Position numbers and translations under genes: made by a program
Notes under the pieces: generated by a model
Told to the model about the DNA's origin: nothing
The model's database searches: none
Seen by the model: the letters and a program-made list of their open reading frames with translations, nothing else
Shown here: piece by piece, positions 15,718 to 24,543 of the stretch
Layout: each line of letters opens with the position of its first letter
How positions within the stretch are numbered: position 1 is the first letter of the stretch
Origin: Austwickia sp.
GTDB lineage: Bacteria; Actinomycetota; Actinomycetes; Actinomycetales; Dermatophilaceae
Length of the DNA stretch: 64,000 nt
Direction of reading: 5' to 3'
Assembly (NCBI GenBank): GCA_016711265.1
Contig: JADJTI010000005.1
Span: forward strand, 310,001-374,000

Positions 15718-16197
15718 ATGAAGCACATGAGCATGGGTCGAGCGGCCGCCCTGTTGGTGGCCACCGCGGCGGCAGGAACCATGACTGCTGCTCCGGCGCT
15801 GTCGGCGGTAGCCGCCGCACCGCAGGCGCAGAGCGTCACGGCGGTAGCGAAGCCGAAGCCGCACCCGCTGGCGGAGGTTACATTCATTCAGGACCGGGCC
15901 GGCGGCGAGCAGGCCCAGTCACCGGCCACCTTCAGGCTCAGGAAGGGCACCTCCGGCTACCTGGCCGGCCTGAAGTGGACGGGTTGGGGCGCACCCCTGG
16001 CCCAGGGCAAGGGCAGGTACATCGTGAAGAGTGTCGTGGGCGGCAAGACCCGGATGACGGCGTACCCGGTGAACGTCACCGCCAGCCGGCTGCACAAGCG
16101 GGAGGCGACCCAGGTGTACACCCGCCTGACGGTCAAGTTCACCGCCAAGCCGGCGCCGGGCCTGAAGAAGATGATCGCGTACACCTTGCCTCGCTGA
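15718..16197 (+). CDS. Small secreted protein of unknown function
   Basis: 159-residue protein with a clear export signal: MKHMSMGR, a hydrophobic Ala-rich core (AAALLVATAAAGTMTAAPALSAVA) and likely cleavage after an AXA-type site around residues 30-35. The mature part of about 120 residues is basic (many Lys/Arg, KPKPHP near its start), lacks Cys and looks like a small beta-rich domain. I do not recognise the family. The start is fixed by AAGGAGAGG 7 bases before the ATG. It stands alone between pgm (divergent) and the glg operon (convergent), followed by a bidirectional hairpin. Confidence 0.8.
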   Translation: MKHMSMGRAAALLVATAAAGTMTAAPALSAVAAAPQAQSVTAVAKPKPHPLAEVTFIQDRAGGEQAQSPATFRLRKGTSGYLAGLKWTGWGAPLAQGKGRYIVKSVVGGKTRMTAYPVNVTASRLHKREATQVYTRLTVKFTAKPAPGLKKMIAYTLPR

Positions 16198-16304
16198 ATG
16201 GGGCCCCACGACTGACACGTCCATTTCAAGGCGTCTGCCGCGCTCAACGGTCGCGGGGAGAGCGACTGCGGGTGCACCCCACCCGGGACCGCTGCAGACA
16301 TGAC

Positions 16305-16342
16305 GAGGCGGGTACCGACCATTCCTGGTCGGTACCCGCCTC
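16305..16342. terminator. Bidirectional hairpin between convergent genes
   Basis: Perfect 16-bp arms (16305-16320 and 16327-16342) close a 6-base loop ATTCCT. It lies between the secreted-protein stop and the glgB stop, so it can end transcription from both sides. Bases 16198-16304 hold nothing else recognisable. Confidence 0.75.
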
Positions 16343-16378
16343 ACGGGCGTTGGCAGGGAGGGTGTGGACCCAGCCCGC

Positions 16379-19300
16379 CTACTCGGGCTGGGTCGTCTCG
16401 TTGGGCTGCGTCTTGGTGACCTCATCGCCCACAACCGGGGGCAAGGCGCCCAGACCGGAGTCCTGCCGCTCTTCGTCGGTGACCGGCGAGCCGCTCAGTT
16501 CCGGACGGGAGACCCCGGGGCCGCCACGTCGTCCGCCGCCACCCAGGTGCTGACCGGAACCCGGTACGGCGTCCGCCCACGGCAGCGCCGACGGCGCCTC
16601 GTGCACGGTCTCCTCCTGGGCCGGCCCGGGCTCGAACCACACCGAGCCCATCTTGGCGATCGTGATGGACGCCGAGTACGGCTGGCCGTGCCACGGGATC
16701 TCCTCGGCCATCACCTGACCCAGGTTGCCGATGCCGCCACCGCCGTACTGGGTGGAGTCGGTGTTCAGGACCTCCCGCCACGGCCCGGGGTGGGGGAGTC
16801 CGATCCGGTAGTTGTAGTGCTCCATGCCCGAGAAGTTCGAGATGCAGGCGAGCACCGGGATGTGTCCGTCCTCGCGCTTGCGCCCGAACCGCAGGAACGA
16901 GAAGCAGTTGCCGGTCGCGTCATTGGCATCGATCCACCGCATCCCGGCGGGGTCGTTGTCCTGTTCCCACAGGGCCGGGTGCGAGCGGTAGATCCAGTTG
17001 AGGTCCTTGACCAAGGCGTGCATCCGCCAGTGCGGTTCGTGTTCCAGCAGCCACCAGTCCAGCGACGAGCCGTCGGCCCACTCGGCGTACTGGGCGAACT
17101 CGCTGCCCATGAACAGCAGCTGCTTGCCGGGGTGGGACCACATGTACGCGTAGAAGGTGCGCAACTGAGCCAGCTGCTCCCAGCGGTCGCCGGGCATCTT
17201 CATCAGCATCGAACCCTTGCCGTAGACCACCTCGTCGTGGCTGATCGGCAGGCAGAAGTTCTCGCTGTACTGGTACACCATCGCGAATGTCAGCTCGTTG
17301 TGGTGGTACTGGCGGTAGATCGGCTCCAGCGAGGCGTACCCCAGGATGTCGTGCATCCAGCCCATGTTCCACTTCAGCCCGAACCCGAGGCCGCCCATGT
17401 ACGTCGGCTTGGTGACTCCGCCCCACGATGTCGACTCCTCGGCGAGGGTGACGGCGCCGGGGTAGCGGCGGTAGACCGTCGCGTTGGTCTCCTGCAGCAA
17501 CTGCATCGCCTCGAGGTTCTCGCGGCCGCCGTACTCGTTGGGGTACCACTCGCCCTCCTCCCGCGAGTAGTCCAGGTAGAGCATTGAGGCCACCGCGTCG
17601 ACCCGCAGGCCGTCGATGTGGAACTCCTCCAGCCAGTAGCAGGCATTGGCGACCAGGAAGTTGCGGACCTGGGGGCGGCCGAAATCGAAGATGTAGGTGC
17701 CCCAGTCCTTGTGCTCCCCGCGACGCCAGTCCGGGTGCTCGTAGAGCGGCTCACCGTCGAAGCGGCCGAGCGCGAAACCGTCCTTGGGGAAGTGCGCCGG
17801 CACCCAGTCGACGATGACGCCGATGCCCTCCTGGTGCAGCCGGTCCACGAGGTAACGGAACTCGTCGGGGGAGCCGAAGCGCGAGGTCGGCGCGTAGTAG
17901 CCGGTGACCTGGTAGCCCCAGGACGGGCCATAGGGGTGCTCGGCGACCGGGAGGAACTCCACGTGGGTGAACCCGATGTCACGCACGTAATTGACCAGGT
18001 GCTCGGCGAGCTCGATGTAGCTCAGACCCTGCCGCCACGACCCGAGGTGCACCTCGTACGTGCTCATCGGGCCCTCTTGCGGGTGCGTGTTCCGCGCTCG
18101 CTTCGCCATCCACTCCTGGTCCTTCCAGACGTGGTGGGTGCGGGTGACCACGGAGGCGGTCGCGGGCGGGCACTCGGTGGCCCGGGCCATCGGATCGGCC
18201 TTGCTGCGCCGGTAGCCGTCCGCCCCGAGAATCTCGTACTTGTAGGTGGCGTTCTCCCCGACCCCGGGCACGAACAGCTCCCAGACGCCCGTGCTGCCCA
18301 GGGCTCGCATCGGGTACGACGACCCATCCCAATGGTTGAAGTCGCCAGTCAGCCGGATCGCCCGGGCGTTGGGGGCCCACACCGCGAAGGAGGTGCCATG
18401 CACGGTCCCCATCGGGCCGCCGTACTCGCGTAGGTGCGACCCGAGGACCTTCCAGAGCTGCTCATGGCGCCCCTCGCCGATCAGGTGCAGGTCGATCTCG
18501 CCGAGGGTGGGGAAGAAGCGGTACGGGTCGTCCTGGCGATGCTCGAACCCGTCGGCGTAGGTGACCCGCAACCGGTAGTCGGTCACCTCGGGGATGTCCA
18601 ACTGGATCTGCCAGACGCCCTCGAAGTCGTGTTCCATCGGGTGCAGCGAACCGTCCGGCAGCTCCACCAACACTTTCTGAGCCATGGGCCGTAAGGCACG
18701 GATGGTGACCCCGCCCTGCCAGGGGTGGGCGCCGAGGACACCGTGCGGGTTGCCGTGGCCGCCGTGCACGAGCAGGCCGAGTTCGTCCCACGAGGCCGGG
18801 CGGATCCGCGGCGGACCGGCGGGAGCCACCATTTCGGCGGCACCGGCGGCGGGGGTGCTCGGCTCGGGCGTGCGCGGAGTGCTCATGGGGACCTCGATCT
18901 CCTGGTGGACGGCGGGGGAGGAAGCTGGCGGGAGGGGCGGTTCGGCAGCCGCGCGGAGGGCGACGGCAGCGGCGTGCGAGGGTGGGCCGGCCAGTCGAGA
19001 CAGTGCGCTGATCGGGATGGACGACCAGCCCGGGCGGAACCGGGCCTCGTACGACACCTCGTAGAGCGCCTTGTCCAGCTCCAGGGCATCCAGCAGCGCG
19101 GCCGCCTCCGGCGTTCCGCGAGGATCACCGGCCACGGAGGCGTAGCCGTCGAGGAAGGCCGCTCGGCAGTCGTGCGCCCAGGCGGCGGCGCGCTCGGTGT
19201 CCTGGGCGACCGCCAGGCTCCGAGCACCGGCGGCGTAATCGAAGGAGCGCAGCATCCCTGCGATGTCCCGGGCGGCCAGGTCGGGCTCGTTGCGTTCGGC

Positions 19301-20467
19301 CAGCGGACGCAAGGGCTCACCCTCGAAATCCAGCAGCACCCAGCCGCGGCCCGGTACGTCGAGCACCTGGCCCAGGTGGTAATCGCCGTGCACCCGCTGC
19401 AGGTCGGGCCAGGACACGTCCTCGGCCCGGGCGAACACGGCCTGCACCGCCTCGGCCAGGCCGGCGATCTGCGGGGCGTCGGCCACTGCCGTCGCCCACC
19501 GTTGGTGCCACGACGCGATGAGCCCGGCCCGGCGCCGGTGATCGGCGGGCGCTGTCGGCAGCGCTCGCGCCAGCGCGGTGTGCACCGCGGCGGTGGCGGC
19601 GCCCAGCTCGCGGGCCCGGTCGCGGAACGTCATCGGGGCGCCGTCGCCGGTCGTCAGGTCGCCGCTGTCCAGGTCGCCCGCCTCCAGGTCGGCGGTCGCC
19701 ACCCGCCAGGCGTCGGCGGTGTCGGGCAGGAATTCCTGCGCGAACGCCAGGTGTCCCTCAGCGATGCGACCGTCGGGACCTGGCCAGCTGCCGGCGAGGT
19801 AGCCCACCGTCGACGGCACATAAGGGCAGTCCGCCGCCGACAGCGCTGCCTGCAGCTCGACGTCGGGATTGGACCCCTCGTGCAGTACCCGGAAGACCTT
19901 GACCATCACCGGCGCGGGCGTGCCGTCGAGCGCGGTGGCCCGAACGATGATCGAGGTGTTGGACTGCTCGCCGCGCAGCACCTGGGTGTCCCCGGTCAGC
20001 AGCGGGGCGCCGGAGGGGTCGCACCGGTGGCCGGTGGCGTGCGCGCCGCCCTCCGGCTCGCCGGTGACACCCTGGGAGTCACCCTGGATGTGGCCCTCGG
20101 TGTCACCCTCCGTCGTGACGGCCGCCAGCAGAGCCCGCACGTACGCCGGGTCGTGCGGGCCGTCGTACACCCATCGGGTGCCCAGGCCGGGATCGGACAC
20201 CTCGCCGATGAGCGCGTGGTCCAGGGCGGGTGCGGGTGCGCGACGGTAGGTGAGCGGGACCTGATAGGTCCGCGCGGCATCGCCGGAGGTGTCCCGCAGC
20301 AGGAGCACCTGGATGCCGACTTCGCCGTCCGGGTCGGCCCACTCCAGGCGGCCCGCGGCGGTCAGCAGGGGGGTTGCGCCGGTGCTGACGTACCACCGCT
20401 GCCGCGCCATCCACGGCGGCAGGAGTTCCGCGGCATCGCGGGTCAGGACCGGCGAGGGATCCGTCAT
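16379..20467 (-). CDS. glgB: Maltokinase-glycogen branching enzyme fusion (Mak/Pep2-GlgB)
   Basis: One uninterrupted 1362-codon frame joins two enzymes usually encoded separately. Residues 1 to about 480 are maltokinase, making maltose 1-phosphate with ATP: HGDYHLGQVL near 359 and LLDFEGEP near 375 are the kinase motifs. A Pro/Ala-rich linker follows. From about residue 560, GlgB transfers 1,4-glucan ends to 1,6 branches: DGLRVDAVASM (Asp nucleophile, near 955), AEEST (Glu, near 1009) and ISHDEV (Asp, near 1079). The last 80 residues are a disordered Gly/Pro-rich tail. An internal ATG at 18886 preceded by AGGAG could also give free GlgB. The start overlaps the treS stop (ATGA). Confidence 0.9.
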   Translation of the reverse strand: MTDPSPVLTRDAAELLPPWMARQRWYVSTGATPLLTAAGRLEWADPDGEVGIQVLLLRDTSGDAARTYQVPLTYRRAPAPALDHALIGEVSDPGLGTRWVYDGPHDPAYVRALLAAVTTEGDTEGHIQGDSQGVTGEPEGGAHATGHRCDPSGAPLLTGDTQVLRGEQSNTSIIVRATALDGTPAPVMVKVFRVLHEGSNPDVELQAALSAADCPYVPSTVGYLAGSWPGPDGRIAEGHLAFAQEFLPDTADAWRVATADLEAGDLDSGDLTTGDGAPMTFRDRARELGAATAAVHTALARALPTAPADHRRRAGLIASWHQRWATAVADAPQIAGLAEAVQAVFARAEDVSWPDLQRVHGDYHLGQVLDVPGRGWVLLDFEGEPLRPLAERNEPDLAARDIAGMLRSFDYAAGARSLAVAQDTERAAAWAHDCRAAFLDGYASVAGDPRGTPEAAALLDALELDKALYEVSYEARFRPGWSSIPISALSRLAGPPSHAAAVALRAAAEPPLPPASSPAVHQEIEVPMSTPRTPEPSTPAAGAAEMVAPAGPPRIRPASWDELGLLVHGGHGNPHGVLGAHPWQGGVTIRALRPMAQKVLVELPDGSLHPMEHDFEGVWQIQLDIPEVTDYRLRVTYADGFEHRQDDPYRFFPTLGEIDLHLIGEGRHEQLWKVLGSHLREYGGPMGTVHGTSFAVWAPNARAIRLTGDFNHWDGSSYPMRALGSTGVWELFVPGVGENATYKYEILGADGYRRSKADPMARATECPPATASVVTRTHHVWKDQEWMAKRARNTHPQEGPMSTYEVHLGSWRQGLSYIELAEHLVNYVRDIGFTHVEFLPVAEHPYGPSWGYQVTGYYAPTSRFGSPDEFRYLVDRLHQEGIGVIVDWVPAHFPKDGFALGRFDGEPLYEHPDWRRGEHKDWGTYIFDFGRPQVRNFLVANACYWLEEFHIDGLRVDAVASMLYLDYSREEGEWYPNEYGGRENLEAMQLLQETNATVYRRYPGAVTLAEESTSWGGVTKPTYMGGLGFGLKWNMGWMHDILGYASLEPIYRQYHHNELTFAMVYQYSENFCLPISHDEVVYGKGSMLMKMPGDRWEQLAQLRTFYAYMWSHPGKQLLFMGSEFAQYAEWADGSSLDWWLLEHEPHWRMHALVKDLNWIYRSHPALWEQDNDPAGMRWIDANDATGNCFSFLRFGRKREDGHIPVLACISNFSGMEHYNYRIGLPHPGPWREVLNTDSTQYGGGGIGNLGQVMAEEIPWHGQPYSASITIAKMGSVWFEPGPAQEETVHEAPSALPWADAVPGSGQHLGGGGRRGGPGVSRPELSGSPVTDEERQDSGLGALPPVVGDEVTKTQPNETTQPE

Positions 20468-22206
20468 CGCGGTCCCCCGGTGGCGCCCTGGTCGCCCTGG
20501 TCGCCGAGCGTGGTGAGTTCGAGCCAGTAGAAGTCCCGGGACCCGAAGGTCAGCGTCAGCACGCCATCGCCGTCCACGGCCGGAAAGCCGCTGCCCCCGA
20601 ACAGATCCCGGACGGTCGAGCCGGCGTAGGTCGAGGGCAGCTCAATCCGGCTGGCTTGTGGCCGCGAGCTGAGGTTGTTGGCACACAACACGGTGGTCGA
20701 CGGGTGGTCCTCACCTCCGGGCAGGCTGGGGTCCAGCACCCGTAGGAACGCGAGAACGCTGGGGTTGGTGGCGGTGCGCATCTCGAAGCGGCCGAGGCCG
20801 AACACCGGACTCTGGCGACGCACGTGGAGCATGGCCCGCAGCCAGTGCAGCAGCGACGAACTGGAGGCCATCTGGGCCTCCACGTTGATGTTGTTGTGGT
20901 GGTACACCAGGCTTGTAATTACAGGAAGATACAATTTGCCGGGGTCGGCCTTGGAGAAGCCGGCATTACGGTCAGGGGTCCATTGCATCGGCGTCCGGAC
21001 CGCGTCCCGGTCATGTAGCCAGATGTTGTCGCCCATGCCGATCTCATCGCCGTAGTACAAGCACGGCGACCCCGGCAGCGACAGCAGGAGAGCGTTGATG
21101 AGTTCGACTTCGGCTCGGCTGTTGTCCAGCAGCGGTGCCAGTCTGCGCCGGATGCCGACATTGGCGCGCATTCTCGGGTCGGGCGCGTACCAGGTGTACA
21201 TCGCCGCGCGCTCCTCGTCGGAGACCATCTCCAGCGTCAGCTCATCGTGGTTGCGCAGGAACGTTCCCCACTGCGCGCTCGCCGGGATCGGCGGGGTGTC
21301 GGCCAGGACGTCGATGATCGGGAACGCCTTCTCCTCCCGCAGCGCCGAATACAGGCGCGGCATCACCGGGAAGTGGAAACACATGTGGCACTCGGGCGCC
21401 TCATCGGTGCCGAAGTAGTCGACCACCTCGTGCGGCATCTGGTTGGCCTCGGCGAGCATGATCCGCCCCGGGTACTCCTCCTCCACCATCTGGCGCAGCC
21501 GGACCAGGTACTCGTGCGTCTTGGGGTGGTTCTCGCCGTTGTGTCCCTCCTCCTCGAACAGGTAGGGCACGGCATCGAGCCGGAAGCCGTCCAGACCCAT
21601 GTCCATCCAGAACCGGACGATGTCGAAGATGGCTTCCTGGACCTGCGGGTTCTCGAAGTTCAGGTCCGGCTGGTGGGAGAAGAACCGGTGCCAGTAGAAC
21701 TGCCGGCGCACCGGGTCGAAGGTCCAGTTGGACACCTCGGTGTCGACGAAGATGATCCGCGCGTCGGCGTACCGGGTGTCGTCGTCGGACCACACGTAGA
21801 AGTCGCCGTAGGGGCCCTGGGGGTTGGACCGGCTGGCCTGGAACCACGGGTGCTGATTGCTGGTGTGGTTGAGCGGGAAGTCCGTGATCACCCGGATGCC
21901 CCGGGCGTGCGCCTGGGTGAGCATCTCCTTGAACTCGGGCAACGTGCCGAACTCGGGCAGGATCGCGGTGAAGTCGGCGACGTCGTACCCGCCGTCCCGC
22001 AACGGGGAGGCGAAGAACGGGGGCAGCCACAGGCAATCGACTCCGAGCCACTGCAGGTAGTCGAGCTTGCCGGTGAGGCCGGTGAAGTCGCCACCGCCGG
22101 AGCCGTTGCTGTCCGCGAACGCCCGCACCAAGACCTCGTAGAAGACGGCGGTCTTGAACCAGTGGCGATCACGCTCGGCGCTCGGCGTGACACCTCCTAC
22201 CGCCAT
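20464..22206 (-). CDS. treS: Trehalose synthase (maltose alpha-D-glucosyltransferase)
   Basis: Isomerises trehalose and maltose; with maltokinase and GlgE it forms the route from trehalose to alpha-glucan. The 580-residue GH13 protein shows the conserved regions ITDFPLNHTS, DGFRLDAVPYLFE (nucleophile Asp), MLAEANQ (acid/base Glu) and LRNHDELTLE (stabilising Asp), then a C-terminal beta domain. The start is the ATG at 22206, which shares one base with the glgE stop (TGATG) and has GGAGG 5 bases upstream. Its end overlaps the maltokinase-GlgB start by 4 bases. The whole operon is therefore tightly coupled. Confidence 0.95.
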   Translation of the reverse strand: MAVGGVTPSAERDRHWFKTAVFYEVLVRAFADSNGSGGGDFTGLTGKLDYLQWLGVDCLWLPPFFASPLRDGGYDVADFTAILPEFGTLPEFKEMLTQAHARGIRVITDFPLNHTSNQHPWFQASRSNPQGPYGDFYVWSDDDTRYADARIIFVDTEVSNWTFDPVRRQFYWHRFFSHQPDLNFENPQVQEAIFDIVRFWMDMGLDGFRLDAVPYLFEEEGHNGENHPKTHEYLVRLRQMVEEEYPGRIMLAEANQMPHEVVDYFGTDEAPECHMCFHFPVMPRLYSALREEKAFPIIDVLADTPPIPASAQWGTFLRNHDELTLEMVSDEERAAMYTWYAPDPRMRANVGIRRRLAPLLDNSRAEVELINALLLSLPGSPCLYYGDEIGMGDNIWLHDRDAVRTPMQWTPDRNAGFSKADPGKLYLPVITSLVYHHNNINVEAQMASSSSLLHWLRAMLHVRRQSPVFGLGRFEMRTATNPSVLAFLRVLDPSLPGGEDHPSTTVLCANNLSSRPQASRIELPSTYAGSTVRDLFGGSGFPAVDGDGVLTLTFGSRDFYWLELTTLGDQGDQGATGGPR

Positions 22207-24272
22207 CAGAACCTCCGCACATGGATGATGTGCACCGGCTCCCCCTCGCGACCGACGCGGACGAAATTGTGCTGACCCCATTGCCAGGAGTTCCCCGTGA
22301 TGAGGTCCTTGGCGACGAACCCAGCCTGCCAGTCCAACCCCAGGGCCGGCATGTCGAGATGGACCCAGGTTTCGCGGGTGGTGTGCGGATCCAGGTTGGC
22401 CACCACGATGATCGTGTCGTCCTGGGCGCCCACCAGGCGCCGCTTGCTGTACACGATCACGTTCTCGTCATCGGCGCTGTGGAAGCGCAGATTGCGCAAC
22501 CAATGCAGCGCCGGGTGCAGCCGCCGGATCTCGTTGATCCGCGCCAGGTAGTCGGCCATCCACAATTGACCCTCGCGCGGTCCGCCCGGCTCGTAGTCCT
22601 CCCACCGGCGGTTCTTGAACTGGTACTTCTCGTTGTCGATCTGCTCCTCGACGCCCGGGCGCGGCACCGACTCCAACAGTTCGTAACCCGCGTAGATGCC
22701 GTACGTCGGCACGAGCGTCGCCGCCACCGCGGCTCGGATCTTCCAGGCCGCCGGTCCGCCGTACTGCATGTACGGCGTGAGGATGTCGTGCGTGGTCGGC
22801 CAGAACGACGGACGCATGTACGCCGCGGCCGTTCCGGCGAGCTCGCGGCAGTACTCCTCCAGCTCCCACTTCTGGTTGCGCCAGGCGTAGTAGGTGTAGG
22901 ACTGCTGGAAGCCAACCTTGGCCAGCATGGCCATCATCGCGGGCCGGGTGAACGCCTCGGCCAGCCAGATCACGTCAGGGTGGCTCTCGGCGACGTCGGC
23001 GATCAGCCACTGCCAGAACTCCACCGGCTTGGTGTGCGGGTTATCCACCCGGAAGAGCTTCACCCCGTGGGAGATCCACACCTCGACCACCCGGCGTACC
23101 TCGGCGTAGATCCCGGCCGGGTCGTTGTCGAAGTTCAGGGGGTAGATGTCCTGGTACTTCTTCGGGGGGTTCTCGGCGTACGCGATGCTGCCGTCGGCGC
23201 GGGTGGTGAACCATTCCGGGTGCTCGTGCACCCAGGGGTGGTCGGGGGAGCACTGCAGGGCCAGGTCGAGGGCCACCTCCAGGCCAAGTCGCTCGGCCTC
23301 GGCGACGAAGGCGTCGAAGTCGGCGAACGTCCCCAGGGTCGGTTCGATGGCGTCGTGTCCGCCGTGTTCGGAGCCGATGGCGTACGGCGAGCCGGGGTCG
23401 TCGGGGTCGGCGTCGAGGGAGTTGTTGGGTCCCTTGCGGTTCGTCTGACCGATCGGGTGGATCGGGGTCAGATAGATGACGTCGAAGCCCATCCGCGCGA
23501 CGGCGGGCAGCCGGGCGGCGGCCGTGCGCAGGGTCCCGGTGACCCACTTGCCGGTGCCCTCGTCCAGGTGGCAGCCCTCGGAGCGAGGGAAGAACTCGTA
23601 CCAGGCGCCGTACAGGGCGCGGTGCCGTTCCACCCGCAGGCCGTACTCGGGGCTGGGGCTGACCATGTCCCGCAACGGCCGGGCGGTCAGCTCCCGGTGG
23701 ACTTCGGGGGCGGTGCCGGCACCCAAGCGCTCGGCGGTCGGCAGCGACTTGTTGCGCAAGCGTTCGATGGCCTCGCGCAACAGCAGCTGGGAGCGTTCGG
23801 GCCGGTCGACCTCGCTCACCGCCCGCTCCAGCACGCGGGCGCCCTCCTCCAGCATGAGCTGGGTGTCCACGTCGGCAGCGACTTTGATCGTCGCGTCGTG
23901 ATCCCAGGTGGCGTAGCTGTCCGACCAGCCTTCGACGCGGTATGTCCATGGGCCTACCCGGTCGGCGCAGACCACGGCTTCCCACCGGCTCAGACCAACG
24001 TTCGTGCAGGTCATGGCGTAGTGGTGTTCCGCCCCGGTGGGGTCGGTCAGCACGACCGTGGCGTTGACCGCATCGTGTCCCTCGCGGAACACCTCGGCGG
24101 AGATCGTGAACTCCTCGTCCACCACGGCAACCGCGGGGAACTGTCCGCCCTCGACCTGAGGTTGGACGTTGCCGACCGGGATCCGCCCCAAGGGGCGTTG
24201 GACGACGATGGTGCGACGGTTCGGACTCGCGGGCACGCCGCGAACGCTGGGAGGCAGGGCTGACATCGTCAC
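22206..24272 (-). CDS. glgE: Alpha-1,4-glucan:maltose-1-phosphate maltosyltransferase
   Basis: Transfers maltosyl units from alpha-maltose 1-phosphate to growing 1,4-glucan. About 688 residues, close to the Streptomyces enzyme. An N-terminal beta domain (PAVAVVDEEFTISAEVFREGHD) precedes the GH13 barrel with VKLFRVDNPHTKP (nucleophile Asp), WLAEAFTRP (acid/base Glu) and PTTHDILTPY (Asp). It is first gene of the glgE-treS-mak-glgB operon. No ribosome site is present; TAGCGT stands 7 bases before the GTG at 24272, so I chose that leaderless start (VTMSALPP). ATG 24266 is the alternative. Confidence 0.94.
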   Translation of the reverse strand: MTMSALPPSVRGVPASPNRRTIVVQRPLGRIPVGNVQPQVEGGQFPAVAVVDEEFTISAEVFREGHDAVNATVVLTDPTGAEHHYAMTCTNVGLSRWEAVVCADRVGPWTYRVEGWSDSYATWDHDATIKVAADVDTQLMLEEGARVLERAVSEVDRPERSQLLLREAIERLRNKSLPTAERLGAGTAPEVHRELTARPLRDMVSPSPEYGLRVERHRALYGAWYEFFPRSEGCHLDEGTGKWVTGTLRTAAARLPAVARMGFDVIYLTPIHPIGQTNRKGPNNSLDADPDDPGSPYAIGSEHGGHDAIEPTLGTFADFDAFVAEAERLGLEVALDLALQCSPDHPWVHEHPEWFTTRADGSIAYAENPPKKYQDIYPLNFDNDPAGIYAEVRRVVEVWISHGVKLFRVDNPHTKPVEFWQWLIADVAESHPDVIWLAEAFTRPAMMAMLAKVGFQQSYTYYAWRNQKWELEEYCRELAGTAAAYMRPSFWPTTHDILTPYMQYGGPAAWKIRAAVAATLVPTYGIYAGYELLESVPRPGVEEQIDNEKYQFKNRRWEDYEPGGPREGQLWMADYLARINEIRRLHPALHWLRNLRFHSADDENVIVYSKRRLVGAQDDTIIVVANLDPHTTRETWVHLDMPALGLDWQAGFVAKDLITGNSWQWGQHNFVRVGREGEPVHIIHVRRF

Positions 24273-24285
24273 ATGTCCGACGCTA
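24273..24285 (-). promoter_or_regulatory. -10 element of the glgE operon, leaderless type
   Basis: TAGCGT (24285-24280 on the minus strand) is followed by 7 bases and then the GTG at 24272. Confidence 0.45.
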
Positions 24286-24531
24286 GCGGGTTTACCGGCG
24301 CAGACGCCCGCCCGCGCGGGAGCCGGTCGCCCCTGTTCGCTGTGAGCTACGACCACCTGGTGATCGGTGCACGCTCAACCCCCGACATATCGGGTAAATG
24401 CCGCCTGGGACGGCGACGGCCTCGGGCCGGTGCTCGCGGCCCCGATGACCCCGATGACGAGGTCGGCGGCGCGATCGGCGACGCGGCCGGCCGGTTGCCG
24501 GGCGCTCGAAAGAGGCTGTGCTGGAGTCGCT

Positions 24532-24543
24532 TATGCTGACCGC
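24532..24543 (+). promoter_or_regulatory. -10 element of glgP, leaderless type
   Basis: TATGCT (24532-24537) plus 6 bases leads directly to the GTG at 24544. The 24273-24543 gap between divergent glgE and glgP therefore holds both promoters and no gene. Confidence 0.5.
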
